In this document: piece after piece, positions 39,901 through 54,900 of the stretch
How positions within the stretch are numbered: the stretch's first letter is position 1
Layout: each line of letters opens with the position of its first letter
Source of the DNA: Omphiscola glabra
Lineage: Eukaryota > Mollusca > Gastropoda > Lymnaeidae
NCBI GenBank assembly: GCA_964017045.1
Contig: OZ024808.1
Span: 31,278,013-31,342,012 of the forward strand
DNA length: 64,000 bases
Direction of reading: 5' to 3'
Translations under genes and position numbers: made by a program
Notes under the pieces: generated by a model
The model's database searches: none
Seen by the model: only the letters and a program-made list of their open reading frames with translations
What the model was told of the DNA's origin: nothing

Positions 39901-42900
39901 CAAGTAAAAACATAAATATATATTTCATTTATATTGAGGGAACTCTTGGCAAAGTAAAAACATAAATATATATTTTCATTTATATTGAGGGAACTCTTGG
40001 CAAAGTAAAAACATAAATATATATTTTCATTTATATTGAGGGAACTCTTGGCAAAGTAAAAACATAAATATATATTTCATTTATATTGAGGGAACTCTTG
40101 GCAAAGTAAAAACATAAATATATATTTTCATTTATATTGAAGGAAATCTTGGCAAAGTAAAAACATAAATATTTATTTTCATTTATATTGAGGGAACTCT
40201 TAACCCATCATTGTTCACGTCCGTGAGCTATGAATAAAAAAAATTTCTCTATTTTTAAGATTATGTGTAACATGGTTGGGGTTGGAGGTTTACTTGAGAT
40301 ATTGGTATACTTACGTAAATGTACCCACGGTTTGTCAATGCCATTGAACTATATTTTCTAAATTGGTTAAACATATTTTTTTTAAAGAAAGAGAATGTAA
40401 CAACTATTTTCCATGACTGTAATATTGGATTTTAAGATATTGTCATCCTAGTAAAAATATACACACCCTATTTCCAACCACCAATACATGTGTACCTAAG
40501 AAGGTTATTTATCAAATTCATTTCTTTATTCTGAGGCGAAGCTTGTGCTGCCTGAGGCAAAGTGAAAAATATCGACCCCCCCCCCCCCCCCCCTTAGATT
40601 TTTATAAAAAGTTAATAAAATCATCCACGCAATGGTAGCCCCCCTGCGTTCACAACGACAAATCTTTTGCATGTCCCTGAACTTAATTAAAATTAAATAT
40701 ATTACAATTCTTAAGTCCCAGATCCCTTTTATCACACATTGTTTTACATTTTCTATAGAAATATATATAGATCTATACATAATTGCATACATTGAAATAT
40801 TATGTTTTTTTATTTTCATTACAAACAATACCTATGTTCACATCTGTCACATAATTGGTTCTTTAGATATCAATATGAAAATGAACCAATTGCAACTGCA
40901 TATGGTTTGTTCTTATTTGGATGAGTGATAAGTGAATTAGTGAGCTCTATTTTGCTAAGAAGTTTGGCTGCACAAATTGACTTAAACGTCATTTTCTTTT
41001 TAAAACTATTTTGAAACATTCAGTTTTTATTATTTTATAAATTTGATAAAAGTTTATTTTGGAGTGAAAAATAAGTAAAAATTTAAATGTTCAAATTACA
41101 AAGCTAAAATTTGATGTGTTTGAAGAAATCAGTCATGTTTATTTTTAAAAAGGGGGAAAATGCACTATCAATTTTGTCACACTCGGTTATTAAATCAAAG
41201 AAACTTAAAGCTTATTATTTGCAAGTTTAAATTTTGCTCCTATGAAATTAATATAATTTTTCTTTATTTGAGTTAAATCGGAAATTTTATATGATATTGT
41301 TTGAAGACATTTAGTTCAATCAATTTTAATTTAATTTCGCAATATTAAAAAACGACAGATGTTTGGGTTTTCCCGATAAACTGGATTATGATTTAATAAA
41401 AATAATTCTTCTACCATAATTTATCAAAGAAAAAAAAATCATAAGTTTCAAATTCGGATAAATTTCATTAAATAATTCTTAAATTGTTATTTTTTAAAAT
41501 GTTTTTGTAACTTATAATAATAATACTTTAATATGTAATAAAATAAAAGCTGATATTTTATTTTTTGCACATTTAACTTCATTTGATTTCCGTAAAATAA
41601 TAGAAAATCATTATCATTGTTTTTATGAATCTAAACGTCTTTAAATTAATTTGTTTATTCAGCGTTATATGAATACCCTAGCTCATTCTTATACATATAA
41701 GTACAAAATTTTGAGGCGGAGATTCTCACACCGTCACACGGGGTACATTACCTCCAGTGGCAGCAGCTGGTGCAGTGGTCTTGGCACCAAACAGATCTTT
41801 AGAACTGACTTGCTGCCCTGTTTTACTTTTGACTGGCGTAAAAGCTGTTAATGTAAAGAAAAATATAATTGTTATAATCTATGCCTGGATATAAATATAA
41901 TCATTTCTTTGGCCTTGTAACAATGGTACTCTATTCTATGCCTGAAACAAAAAATAGTTGTTTCTCTGGCCTGTAACAATAATATGCTCTTAAATAAGAG
42001 CATTAGATAATCATTATATATCCATAACATATCTTATGTGTCAAAATACAATTTCGAGATTCATACACTTGGAACTATTTTTTTAATAAAAATTCAAGGA
42101 TAATTTGTTGAGCTTGCGATTAGGTAACAATGCTGGTGGCCACGCCTTGTATAGAAAAGTGTACAATTACCTTGTCCAGAAAAGTGTACAATTACCTTGT
42201 CCAGAAAAGTGTACAATTACCTTGAACATCTAATAATATAAATATCAATACATAGCCTTGAATGTAAAATAGCACAGAGACATTAAACCGTTTAATTAAA
42301 CATGGTAAGGGTCGGGCTTGCTCCCATGTGCCTCAAGCTACGTCATGTGACCTCACCTTGTGTACCTGAACTGGGAACAGAAGTCTGTGGGATTTTGAAG
42401 ATGCCGCCGGTACCGCTGGAAGCTGGTGTGGTTGTGGTGGTGCCAGCACCAAAAGTGAATGTCCCACTGCCACTTCCTCGTGTGCCGAATGCTGAGTTGC
42501 CGGATGGCACCAGTGTTGGAGCTGAACATTGAAACAAAGCAATACTCAAAGTTCAGTTCTATCGCAGCTATACATTTCAGAAATATCAATTACATTTTTT
42601 AAAAACTGTAATAATTTTAGTGCACTTCAGGGATTGCTGAATATGTACATCACCAATAGAAAGTTTTGTTGATATCGAGAGCTGAATATGTGCATCGCCA
42701 ATAGTATTATTATTATTACTATTAGTTGTCTTATATAGCCTAGGGCTAGGCTCATCACGCTGTACATAAAAATATTAGCAAAAGTGACATAATCATGACA
42801 TTAAAATAAAATATATTTATGTAATAAAGAACAGCTGTATAACAACAAAACAAAAACAAATGCATATTCACCCCACCCACCCCAGAACTTTTACATGTCA

Positions 42901-45900
42901 GGCCATTGACGGCAGCCAGCAGCATCATTTATCGGTCAGAGGGGGGGAATCAGTGGGAGTAGTAGAGTTTAACAAGATGTGTTTTGAGTGTAGTTTTGAA
43001 GGCCTGGGTGGTTGGTATATCGCGGATGTGTAGTGGCAGAGAATTCCATTGTTTGGGGGCGCAGAAAGAGAAAGATCGTTCACCATATGTTTTAGTATGT
43101 GTCTTAGCAACGGACAGAATACGCGTGTCTGCGGAGGAACGAAGCTGACGAAGGGGTGAATAGACAGAAAGAAGTTCGGTTAGATAGGAAGGGTAGGAAT
43201 CTTAGAAAAAGTTGTGACAGATAACAGACAGCTTGCAATTGATGTGTGCCTGTAGAGGGAGCCAATGAAGTGAGTGGAGTGACATGATCACGTTTTTTTG
43301 CCTTTAGAACTAGCCTAGCGCCTGATTTTTAAACCTTTTATAGTTTTTCTATGAAGTGTTTTGGTGAACATGACAGAAGAGAGTTGCAATGGTCAAGACG
43401 AGAGAGAACAAGAGCACAGCCTAGGATTTTTGTTGCAATAGAAAGTTGTGTTGATATCGAGTGCTGAATGTGTACACCGTAAACACACAAAGTTTTGTTG
43501 ATATCGAGTGCTGAATGTGTACACCGTAAACACACAAAGTTGTGTTGATATCGAGTGCTGAATGTGTACACCGTAAACACACAAAGTTTTGTTGATATCG
43601 AGTGCTGAATGTGTACACCGTAAACACACAAAGTTGTGTTGATATCGAGTGCTGAATGTGTACACCGTAAACACACAATGTTTTGTTGATATCGAGTGCT
43701 GAATGTGTACACCGTAAACACACAAAGTTTTGTTGATATCGAGTGCTGAATGTGTACACCGTAAACACACAAAGTTTTGTTGATATCGAGTGCTGAATGT
43801 GTACACCGTAAACACACAAAGTTTTGTTGATATCGAGTGCTGAATGTGTACACCGTAAACACACAATGTTTTGTTGATATCGAGTGCTGAATGTGTACAC
43901 CGTAAACACACAAAGTTTTGTTGATATCGAGTGCTGAATGTGTACACCGTAAACACACAAAGTTTTGTTGATATCGAGTGCTGAATGTGTACACCGTAAA
44001 CACACAAAGTTTTGTTGATATCGAGTGCTGAATGTGTACACCGTAAACACACAAAGTTTTGTTGATATCGAGTGCTGAATGTGTACACCGTAAACACACA
44101 AAGTTGTGTTGATATCGAGTGCTGAATGTGTACACCGTAAACACACAATGTTTTGTTGATATCGAGTGCTGAATGTGTACACCGTAAACACACAAAGTTT
44201 TGTTGATATCGAGTGCTGAATGTGTACACCGTAAACACACAAAGTTTTGTTGATATCGAGTGCTGAATGTGTACACCGTAAACACACAAAGTTTTGTTGA
44301 TATCGAGTGCTGAATGTGTACACCGTAAACACACAATGTTTTGTTGATATCGAGTGCTGAATGTGTACACCGTAAACACACAAAGTTTTGTTGATATCGA
44401 GTGCTGAATGTGTACACCGTAAACACACAAAGTTTTGTTGATATCGAGTGCTGAATGTGTACACCGTAAACACACAAAGTTTTGTTGATATCGAGTGCTG
44501 AATTTTAAGTAGAAAATAAAAAGGCAATAACTACAACATAAGGATAAGAATCAAGTCATCAAGTGCAACTCAATAGTTAAGTAGAGAACAGTGTCAAGTC
44601 TAAAATACATGGCAGACATCTAGTGTTATTCAATGGGGAAGAACATCTGTGCAGTTCAGCTAGAAAAGTTCTTGAATGAAGGGCAACAGCAGAACACTAT
44701 TTCCTTTTGTTTGACATTTTAATAAAACAAGTTTTTCTTTACATTTAAAGAATACATTTGTCAATAGGTAAGTCAAATAAAATACATTAAGTAAAACAAA
44801 TGTTAATGAAAACGCTTGAAAGTTGTTTTTAACTAAAAGAACAGGCCTGTATTTTTAACAGATTCAGGAAAGGAAATTATTTTGGAAATAAAAAGGCTCA
44901 CATTGAGGCTGTGCTTGGTTCAGTGATTTCACTGCATGTGGCATGGCATCATTTCTCCCAGGCAGTGGTAAGAGTACACCATCTGTAGAAGTAAGTTCAT
45001 ATCTTTACTAAAAGCTGTAACTTAAATGTCTAATTTCAAAGTACTTGGGGATGGAGGTTAATCTGAATCAGGGGAACTTTGATCTGACATAAACCAAGTT
45101 TAGCTGATGAGCTCCCATACAAACCCATTTTCAATTTAGCCAAGTTTAGCTGATGAGCTCCCAGAAAGCCATGTTTAATAAAGTCAAGTTTAGCTGATTA
45201 GATCCCAGAAACCCATGTTTAATTTAGCCAAGTTTAGCTGATGAGCTCCCAGAAACCCATGTTTAATTTAGCCAAGTTTAGCTGATGAGCTCTGAGAAAC
45301 CCATGTTTAAACCAAGTTTAGCTGATGAGCTCTCAGGAACTCATTGACACCTACAAACCTTCACTAATGCCTGGAAAAGCTGATTCATCTTCATCGTCAT
45401 CCTCATCCTCATACCCATTGTCCTCCTCATCATAATCATCCTCGTCATCATTGGTCTCATCCGTCTCTGTGACATCCTCGTAATATTGAGACTGTTTTGT
45501 AGCGGGCGGGGGCAGAGGCTTACTGTTACTTGGAACAGCGGAACTGACCGGAGTCTGACCAACTAATAACTGACTTTGCTGCAACAAAAAATTGTGCATC
45601 AGAATATAAACTGAAAAGTGTTATTGCTATGCCATTCCCAAACTGAAAAGTGTTATTGCTAGGTCATATGGGAGCCTTTCCACCCAATTGATGTTTGAAA
45701 GGGGAAGGTAGAAACCCACCACAGGCAGTCAACATATTTGTTTTTAACCTTTACATACAACCTTACCCCGTCAAATTGCTTATTGAATTTAACCCCCATA
45801 AAGTTTGTACTTAAGTAATGCTAAAGCATTTTGGTGTGGACTTAACTCTAAGACCCATTTAACTCAATGTTTAACTTTAAACAAAGGAAGAAAACAAAAT

Positions 45901-48900
45901 CACAATGCTACAGGGATCACAAACTTTTCTACATTCTACCCCACTACCTTTTGTCTGACAAAGTCTTGAATGACCTACAAAAGTAATAATTATTTTTACA
46001 AATGAAAAGATAAAATACAAATAGAAGTGTAGAGCTGAAAAAAATTAATTCTAAATTCTTGGATAAAGAAAATTATTAATGAATTTTTAAAAAGTCAATA
46101 ATCATTTATATCATTACTTTAAAGTGAATGGCTGCTCTGTTCTTAAAATGCCTGGTTGCAGCCGTGTGGGTCTGACCATCACAATGGCTGCTCTGTTCTT
46201 AAAATGCCTGGTTGCAGCCATGTGGGTGTGACCATCACAATGGCCGCTCTGTTCTTAAAATGGCTGGTAGCAGCCATGTGGGTCTGACCATCACAATGGC
46301 TGCTCTATTCTTAAAATGCCTGGTTGCAGCCATGTGGGTGTGACCATCACAATGGCTGTTGTTCTTAAAATGCCTGGTTGCAGCAATTTTGGTGTGACCA
46401 TCACATGATGAGAACCCCTGTTATACTAAACAAGGTAGCAGCTGTTTGCAAGTATGTATGTTAGAGAATTTTGGCCAAATGAGGCCCTAAAGTGGTATTT
46501 TTCATTTATTTGGTTCACTTAAGGGTAATTTGTCTATTTTTTAAAAGCTATCATTTTACCCCTAAGTGGGACTCGGATTTAATATTAATAAAAAGCAAAG
46601 AACCAATCAGAGAAAGCGATACAGAAAATAAAGGGACACAAATGAAAAGAAATTTAGCAACCCCTCTCCTTTTAGTCCAAAAATTTTTCTTTGGGGTGAA
46701 ATGTTTCTTTTTGGCCTGAATGACACTTTTGTAATAAAGAGTGAAAAATGAGTGAAATAATGAATTTGATAAATGATTAACTTTCTTCAGTAAACTCATG
46801 TCAGGGGGGGGAGGGAATAGGATGGGTACATTTTTATGTGGATGACAATATCTTTCAATCCAATATGACAATATCTTTCAATCCAATATGACAATATCTT
46901 TCAATCCAATGACACTACAGTCGGGAAAAAGAGGTGTTAAATTTTCTTTTAAAAAATAAAAATATGTTATACCAGTTTTAGAAAAAAAAAGGGCATTGAC
47001 AAACCATCCGTATATTTACATAAGTTAAACCATACCTCAAAGAAAAATAAAACAGCTCAAAACCCAATCATCTTAAAGAAATGAAAATTGAATCTTAAAA
47101 ACAGATCCATATTTTTTTTCCTTCACAGTTCATGGGTGGGGTTAAGATTTTTTTTTCAAAATTAGAAAACATATTTTTGTTTCGCTTTGCAAAAGATAAA
47201 GTTAATGGTAAAATGAGTGTAAATTTCTATGAGATTAATAATATTTCTTTTTTTTTAAAACCACTAACCGCAGTTACAGACGTGGATTAAGAGAGTATTC
47301 TATAGATAAAAGCATTCAATGTTTGATGATTTTCAGATAATATAGAAGAGAAGCTAGGCTTAAGTGTGGTTAAATTGTTTATGAAATACCAATATATCAA
47401 ATTATGGTAATGTAAGAGATATATAATTTAAAATGGGATATACAATTTTAGTTGTAAATTTAAGGACATGTTTTTACAATGGTGTAGGGTAGGCCTATAT
47501 TATATAGCAGATAAATACAATGGTGTAGGGTAGGCCTATATTATATAGCAGATAAATATTTCTCAAAACTTAATGATGTTAGAAACGTAAACATCATTAC
47601 ATAGATAATTCTTTCTTAAATTAAGGAATTATTAACCTATTTTCTTAACATACATTTCAAGGACAAGGAATATTGTCATTGCTTTGTTGTTTGTTTATGA
47701 GTACACAAAACATCAAAACCTGTTTCAGATATAAACTTAAGAATTTGATTGTTAGGTTTGAGACTTCTCAATAGCAGTTAGAAAGTATTGCAAAATGCCT
47801 ACCATTATGATCCCGGTAACATCGAGTCATATATTCTAGTATAATAAGATTACAATTGGGCATTGATGATTCATTAAAATAAACCCATTGGATGTTCTTT
47901 TTTGTTGATTATAACAAAGGTAAAACATTCTGCTGGGAGTTTAACAGCAATCAGATGAAATCAATGCTGGGAAGTTGAGGACCCAACCAAGACCAACCTT
48001 GGGGATCCCTGGCACAGCAAAGGGAGAGGACCGTGCCACTTGTGCAGGGGATGAGATGGTGGTAGGTTTTGTCACGGCCGCTGTCTGAGGTGACGGCTTG
48101 AGGTATGCGACGCCAGAGAATGCTGTCGGGGTGTTGTTTTTTCCAGGCTGGGCCACGGGCGCCGGTTGTGGGATCCTTGACTGGGACAATCCTTGTTGTA
48201 TGGAGGCTGGGTGCTTTGGTGTCTGACCTGATGTGCAATACATACAAAGAATAAACCACTTAAGCCCCATATAAATTTAAAGAAAAAAAAACTTTTCATG
48301 AAGCTCCAACAGTTATCAAACTAAAAAGATTTTATTTAAAACAGTTTTCTACTATTCATCATTGTTCCACTTGCAAGGAAATTCAATTGCAGAAACAATT
48401 TATGAAATATCATTCCATTTCTAACAGCAGCAATGGAAAGATTATTCAATTTCTGACATTTAAAGCCCCAGTAATGAAGGAAAGATCATTCAATTTCTAA
48501 CATTTACAGCAGCAGTAATTGATGAAAGATCATTCAATTTCTAACATTTACAGCAGCAGCAATTGATCAAAGATCATTCAATATTTTAAACCTTCTTAAG
48601 TCTACTAAAGCTTAAACTTTTTTTCAAAATGTCGTCAGTGCCATGTGACAAGACTGTTCTTGATGTAGAGAAATCTCTGGTCTGAATGTATAGAAATCTC
48701 TGGTCTGAATGTATAGCAATCTCTGGTCTGAAAGTATAGAAATCTCTGGTCAGTATAGAAATCTCTGGTCTGATTGTATAGAAATCTCTGGTCAGTATAG
48801 AAATCTCTGGTCTGAATGTATAGAAATCTCTGGTCAGTATAGAAATCTCTGGTCTGAAAGTATAGAAATCTCTGGTCAGTATAGAAATCTCTGGTCTGAA

Positions 48901-51900
48901 TGTATAGAAATCTCTGGTCTGAATGTATAGGAATCTCTGGTCTGAAAGTATAGAAATCTCTGGTCTGAAAGTATAGCAATCTCTGGTCTGAAAGTATAGA
49001 AATCTCTGGTCAGTATAGAAATCTCTGGTCAGTATGTATAGAAATCTCTGGTCTGAAAGTATAGCAATCTCTGGTCTGAAAGTATAGAAATCTCTGGTCT
49101 GAAAGTATAGCAATCTCTGGTCTGAAAGTATAGCAATCTCTGGTCTAAAAGTATAGCAATCTCTGGTCTGAAAGTATAGCCATCTCTGGTCTGAAAGTAT
49201 AGAAATCTCTGGTCTGAAAGTATAGCAATCTCTGGTCTAAAAGTATAGCAATCTCTGGTCTGAAAGTATAGCCATCTCTGGTCTGAAAGTATAGAAATCT
49301 CTGGTCTGAAAGTATAGAAATCTCTGGCCTGAATGTATAGCAATCTCTGGTCTGAATATATAGAAATCTCTGGTCTGAATGTAAAAAAATCTCTGGTCTG
49401 AAAGTATGGAAATCTCTGGCCTGAATGTAAAAAAATCTCTGGTCTGAAAGTATAGAAATCTCTGGTCTGAAAGTATAGCAATCTCTGGTCTGAAAGTATA
49501 GCAATCTCTGGTCTGAATATATAGAAATCTCTGGTCTGAATGTAAAAAAATCTCTGGTCTGAAAGTATGGAAATCTCTGGCCTGAATGTAAAAAAATCTC
49601 TGGTCTGAAAGTATAGCAATCTCTGGTCTGAATATATAGAAATCTCTGGCCTGAAATTAAAAAAATCTCTGATCTGAAAGTATAGCAATCTCTGGTCTGA
49701 AAGTATAGAAATCTCTGGTCTAAATGTAAAAAAATCTCTGATCTGAAAGTATAGAAATCTCTGGTCTGAATGTATAGAAATCTCTGGTCTGAATGTAAAG
49801 AAATCTCTGATATGAAAGTATAGAAATCTCTGGTCTGAAAGTATAGATATCTCTTGTCTGATTGTACAGAAATCTCTGGTCTAATTTTATAGAAATCTCC
49901 TGTCTAAATGTACAGAAATCTCTGATCTAATTGTATAGAAATCTTTGATCTAATTGTGTAGAAATATGTGATCTACTTGCATATAAAATCTCTAGGATGA
50001 AGTTACCATAGGTTAATATACTCAAAGTTCTCTCTATAATCAGAATTTCAAGTTGCCCACAGCTAATAAGGGGAACATAAAGATATGTACCCAAGAGTTT
50101 CCTATGGGTTACTGGCCACACTATTTATCCATAAGGATTGGAGCTACTAAACTAGATAATATGATCATGAATTGATAAGTTATGACTCTTTAGCTTCCTG
50201 AGACATTCCCCCAAACGGCAAGAACGGTTAACAGTGACATAGCATACGATGCTCCTTTTCCACCAGTTCATGCCAAAGCATACGATGCTCTGTTTCCAAC
50301 AGTTTGTGCTAAATCATACGATTCTCTGACTGTTTCTACCAGCGTGTCAGATTCCATAAGTATCCACTCACCATTTGCCAACTTGAGCAGACCAGTGGGG
50401 ACTGGTAGCTGAGATGGAGGGGGGCCAGTGGGGGTCTGCTGATTGTCTAGTGGATGCTTCCTCTGGGGGGGTTTTTGCTGCTCCTGTGGGCTGTTTGTGG
50501 AATTAGGGCTTCGTCCTGGAGTCTGGGCAACTATCCTTGACATGGACAAGTTAGCTAAAAATAAGAGGGGAGAGAATTGTGACAGACCTACTGGTGACTA
50601 AAATAATCACAGAACTACTATTGGTTAAAATATTCACAGATCTACCAGTGACTAAAATAGTCACAAACCCACTAGTGACTAATATAGTCACATCTACTAG
50701 TAACTACTATAGTCACAGGCCCTATAGTGACTAACATAGTCAAATACCTACAAGAGACTATTATACTCAAATACCTACTGGTGACTAAAATAGTCACAGA
50801 CCTACTAGTGACAGCTATACCATAACACACCAGGAATAGTAACTCAACAGAACTTACCAGGTGTTGAAGATTTAACTCTTGGCACTTTTCTCTGTGAAAG
50901 AATGTCTCTGAGCCTGGCTATCTTCTCTGGGGTCATGTTGTTGGTCACAACCGATGCTAAGGTCACTCCAAGATTCTGTGGGACCCTCAAGGGTGATGGT
51001 GTGTCTCTAAATGATGAAAGGAGTTTGATAAAGCAATTATCTGTAAGCAAATAAACTGACTACCTATTTCCTAATCAAACTATCCATTACTGTCTTCTTT
51101 TTTGTGAATCTACTGAAAAAGTTTTGGCAATCGTTTGTGAAGCTATAGACAAAGTTTAGGCAATCGTTTGTGAAGCTATAGACAAAGTTTAAGCAATCGT
51201 TTGTGAAGCTATAGACAAAGTTTAAGCAATCGTTTGTGAAGCTATAGACAAAGTTTAAGCAATCGTTTGTGAAGCTATAGACAAAGTTTAAGCAATCGTT
51301 TGTGAAGCTATAGACAAAGTTTAGGCAATTGTTTGTGAAGCTATAGACAAAGTTTAAGCAATCGTTTGTGAATTTACTGACAACGTTTAAGCAATCGTTT
51401 GTGAAGCTATAGACAAAGTTTAGGCAATCAATAATAACTGTTCTTTTTATTAACAATTTTCTTTTGCTAACAGCTTAACATAAAAAAAAAAACTTTTTTG
51501 TTAGTGTTCCATTTGTTTGGATCAATAAATAATTCTTAATATCACAATATAACATCATCACATCATGACAACATCTCATCATTACAACATCTGACAACAT
51601 CACATCATAACATCAATATAAACTGATAACAGCTGACAAAATCCCATCTTGCAAACATCCCATCATTAAAACCTGACAACATCACATCATGACATCATCA
51701 TATCATTGACAACATGAAAACATCACATCATGACAACATCCCATCATCACAACTTGAAAACATCACATTAGAACAACTTGACATCACAACATGACAACAT
51801 CAGATTATTACAACTTGACAACAACATATTATCACATCATCACAACATCCCATTATCACAACCTGACATCACATGTCAACGTCACATAATAAAAAAATGA

Positions 51901-54900
51901 AAACATCACATCATGACAACATCATGTCATCACAGCATGACAACATCACATGAACACAAGTATAGCAGCACAGCTTTCAAACTCTATCCATAGAACAATT
52001 TATTTACCCGTTCAGAACACTCCTGGACACAATATCTATATCCCTGTTGGAGGCTGTGGTGTACAGTTTGAGATTCTTGAGTTGATTCTCCAACTTTCTT
52101 AGCTGTTCACGTTGACTCACTATGACAATATTGTTGTTTTTAATCGTCTTAAAGATGGTGTCACCTGTCGGAGTGTGGAGCCTGCAGAACAATATCAAAC
52201 TCATCATAACACAGGGTAAAACATTGAGTAGAATTGCCTTGATAAGACAGGGTAAAACATTCAGTAAAAATGCCTTCACAAGACAGGGTAAAACACTAGA
52301 GTAGAATTGCCTTCATAAGACAGGGTAAAACACTAGAGTAGAATTGCCTTCATAAGACAGGGTAAAACACTAGAGTAGAATTGCCTTCATAAGAAGGGTA
52401 AAACACTGGGTAGAAATGTCTTCACAAGACAGGGTAAAACATTGAGTAGAAATGAATTCATAAGCAGACCAGACAGAAATCAACAGGCCAGAATGGCATG
52501 TTCAATAGAAGAAAGACAGCCATTGTGTAAGTTTGTTGTGTAGGAACATTGTTTTTGATGTTACGATATAGGACTAATTGTATTGATGGAAGAATGCTTC
52601 TTAGATTTTACTTTAGTCAATTTCAACCAAAAATATGCAGGTATTGAAGTTAATGTGACAACATATACCTGTGACCAGACCTTATAGTCTATAGTTTGTT
52701 TCAATTTAAGCAAAGGTTAGGGCACAATTAATGTTAAAAATAATAATTTAAAAAAAGGAATGGTCAAATATACTTTTCATCTTTTCTTTTCTTGTCCAGG
52801 TGTTCTTGCCAGACAGCATCCAACACTCTGTCCACTTCCAGAATGCTGTGTTCAAGAGTCTGAGCCATCTGTTGTACAGACCTTAACTTCTGGGCGCTGG
52901 ATGGATCCAACACTCGTTTCTGTGGGACAGATGTGCAGCAGATGTAAACGTATTTACTTCAGAATATTACATGGCAGACAGCATGTTTAAACATACAAAG
53001 AGTTGATTTTCAAAATGCTGTATATCCATTGTGGGGGTTTTGAGTTTATTCAACTTTTAACAAAAAATTAATAACGCGTTTAGAAAATTAAATCCTTTTT
53101 AGACAAGAATAAAATAGGTATATAATATGTTTAGCATATAAAATTTACCATGTCCTAAAGGAATCTGGTTTGCTCTACAAAAAGGTAAGGTTTTTTCATT
53201 TTTTTAAAAATGGTGGATACCACATTTTGAAAATAAGCTCTTCAATATCAATTTCATAAAACATTTATCGTTTAAAAAAAAACATTTTATAAACAATAAG
53301 TATCACCAATATGATTATTGTGGCCTGTCTTATTCTTAGTAATAATTCTTAGTAATAATTATTATTATTATTATTCCAGGTGAACCAATCTGGACATCAC
53401 ATAGACGACTTTTGAAAATGAATTTCCTAGTCAGTTCTTCATACATCACTTTTATTATAAATGACTTCACATAAATGACTTCATCAATGTACCATGTCTT
53501 AATTCAAGCTGGATGAAATTTGTAAAGTAATATAACATCTCTTGCTATAAATCCATTGACTTCTTCAAGAAATTTAATTATATCATGTCACTGAAAACTC
53601 TACATTATGTCCACACTTATGAATTGACTTAACTGATTAAACATGCTTTCAAGTATGGCTGCCAATAAAGTTCCTTCTTACAGCCAATTAATCACTTGTA
53701 TTCTTCCGCCTCACATTAATTGGTGAGTTGAACTCGGTGATAAACAAACACCCTATATCTTGATGTTACAATGATCAAATAATACCCGGGGGGTTGGTGG
53801 GGTGGGGACATTTCATAATTCAAGGATTTATTGTTGGGTATAAATACGACATTAGTTCTTGCTTTCTTTTAAATAATGAGTCTTTAAAATATAAATCTTC
53901 AGTTTAGAGCAGGCCAATGATAAGGAGCAGGCCAATGATATGGAGCAGGCCAATGATATGGAGCAGGCCAATCAAATGGAGCAGTGGGGATTATTTTGTT
54001 TGTTAAATTCCTCTGTTATAAGAAATTAAAGAAGGGGGTTCGGATGATTTAAGAAAAGGTTCTCACCTGTAACAAGGAATTGTAGTAGGGGTCAGCCTCT
54101 CTATGAAGGCTGGCCTTACATTCCTCGGCCATTGCAAAAAGGTTAAAGCAAAGACTTTTCTGCTCTTGGGCCTCTCTTTGTTGATCCTGAAATCATAGAT
54201 CAATCATCAGATAGACAAATACTCCTAAATCATAGTTCAGTCATCATTAGACAAATACTCCTGAGATCAAAGATCAATCATCATATAGACAAAATACTCC
54301 TGAAATCATAGATCAATCATCATATAGACAAATACTCTTGAAATCATAGATCAATCATCATGTAGACAAATACTCCTGAAAGCATAGATCAATCATCATA
54401 TAGACAAATACTCCTGAAATCATAGATCAATCATCATATAGATAAATACTCCTGAAATCATAGATCAATCATCATATAGACAAATACTCCTGAAATCATA
54501 GTTCAGTCATCATATAGACAAATACTCCTAAAATCATAGTTCAGTCATCATATAGACAAATACTCCTGAAATCATAGTTCAGTCATCTCATACTCCTCAA
54601 TGAGCGTGAACAATAAAATAAATGTTTGTAATAAAGTGTCTATGTGATAATGAAGTTACAATGAGTTGTTTAAATGAACAATAACTTTGTTTCGTACGTG
54701 GTACTCGGGAATTATAGAAGTTAAAAGATATCAAGAAACATTTTTTTTTCCATACCTTAACAGAAACAGCAACAACCTAGAGAATCATACTTATAGTTCT
54801 ATGATAGTAATAGTTCTATGATAGTAATAGCTCTATGATAGTTATAGTTCTATGATAGTTATAGCTCTATGAAAGTTATAGTTCTATGATACTTATAGCT

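Noticed and set aside
43338..44527. Treating the 360-379 codon frames as a new protein
   Set aside because: The 47-bp period explains all three frames; the tail of one is the unrelated retrotransposon RT fragment.
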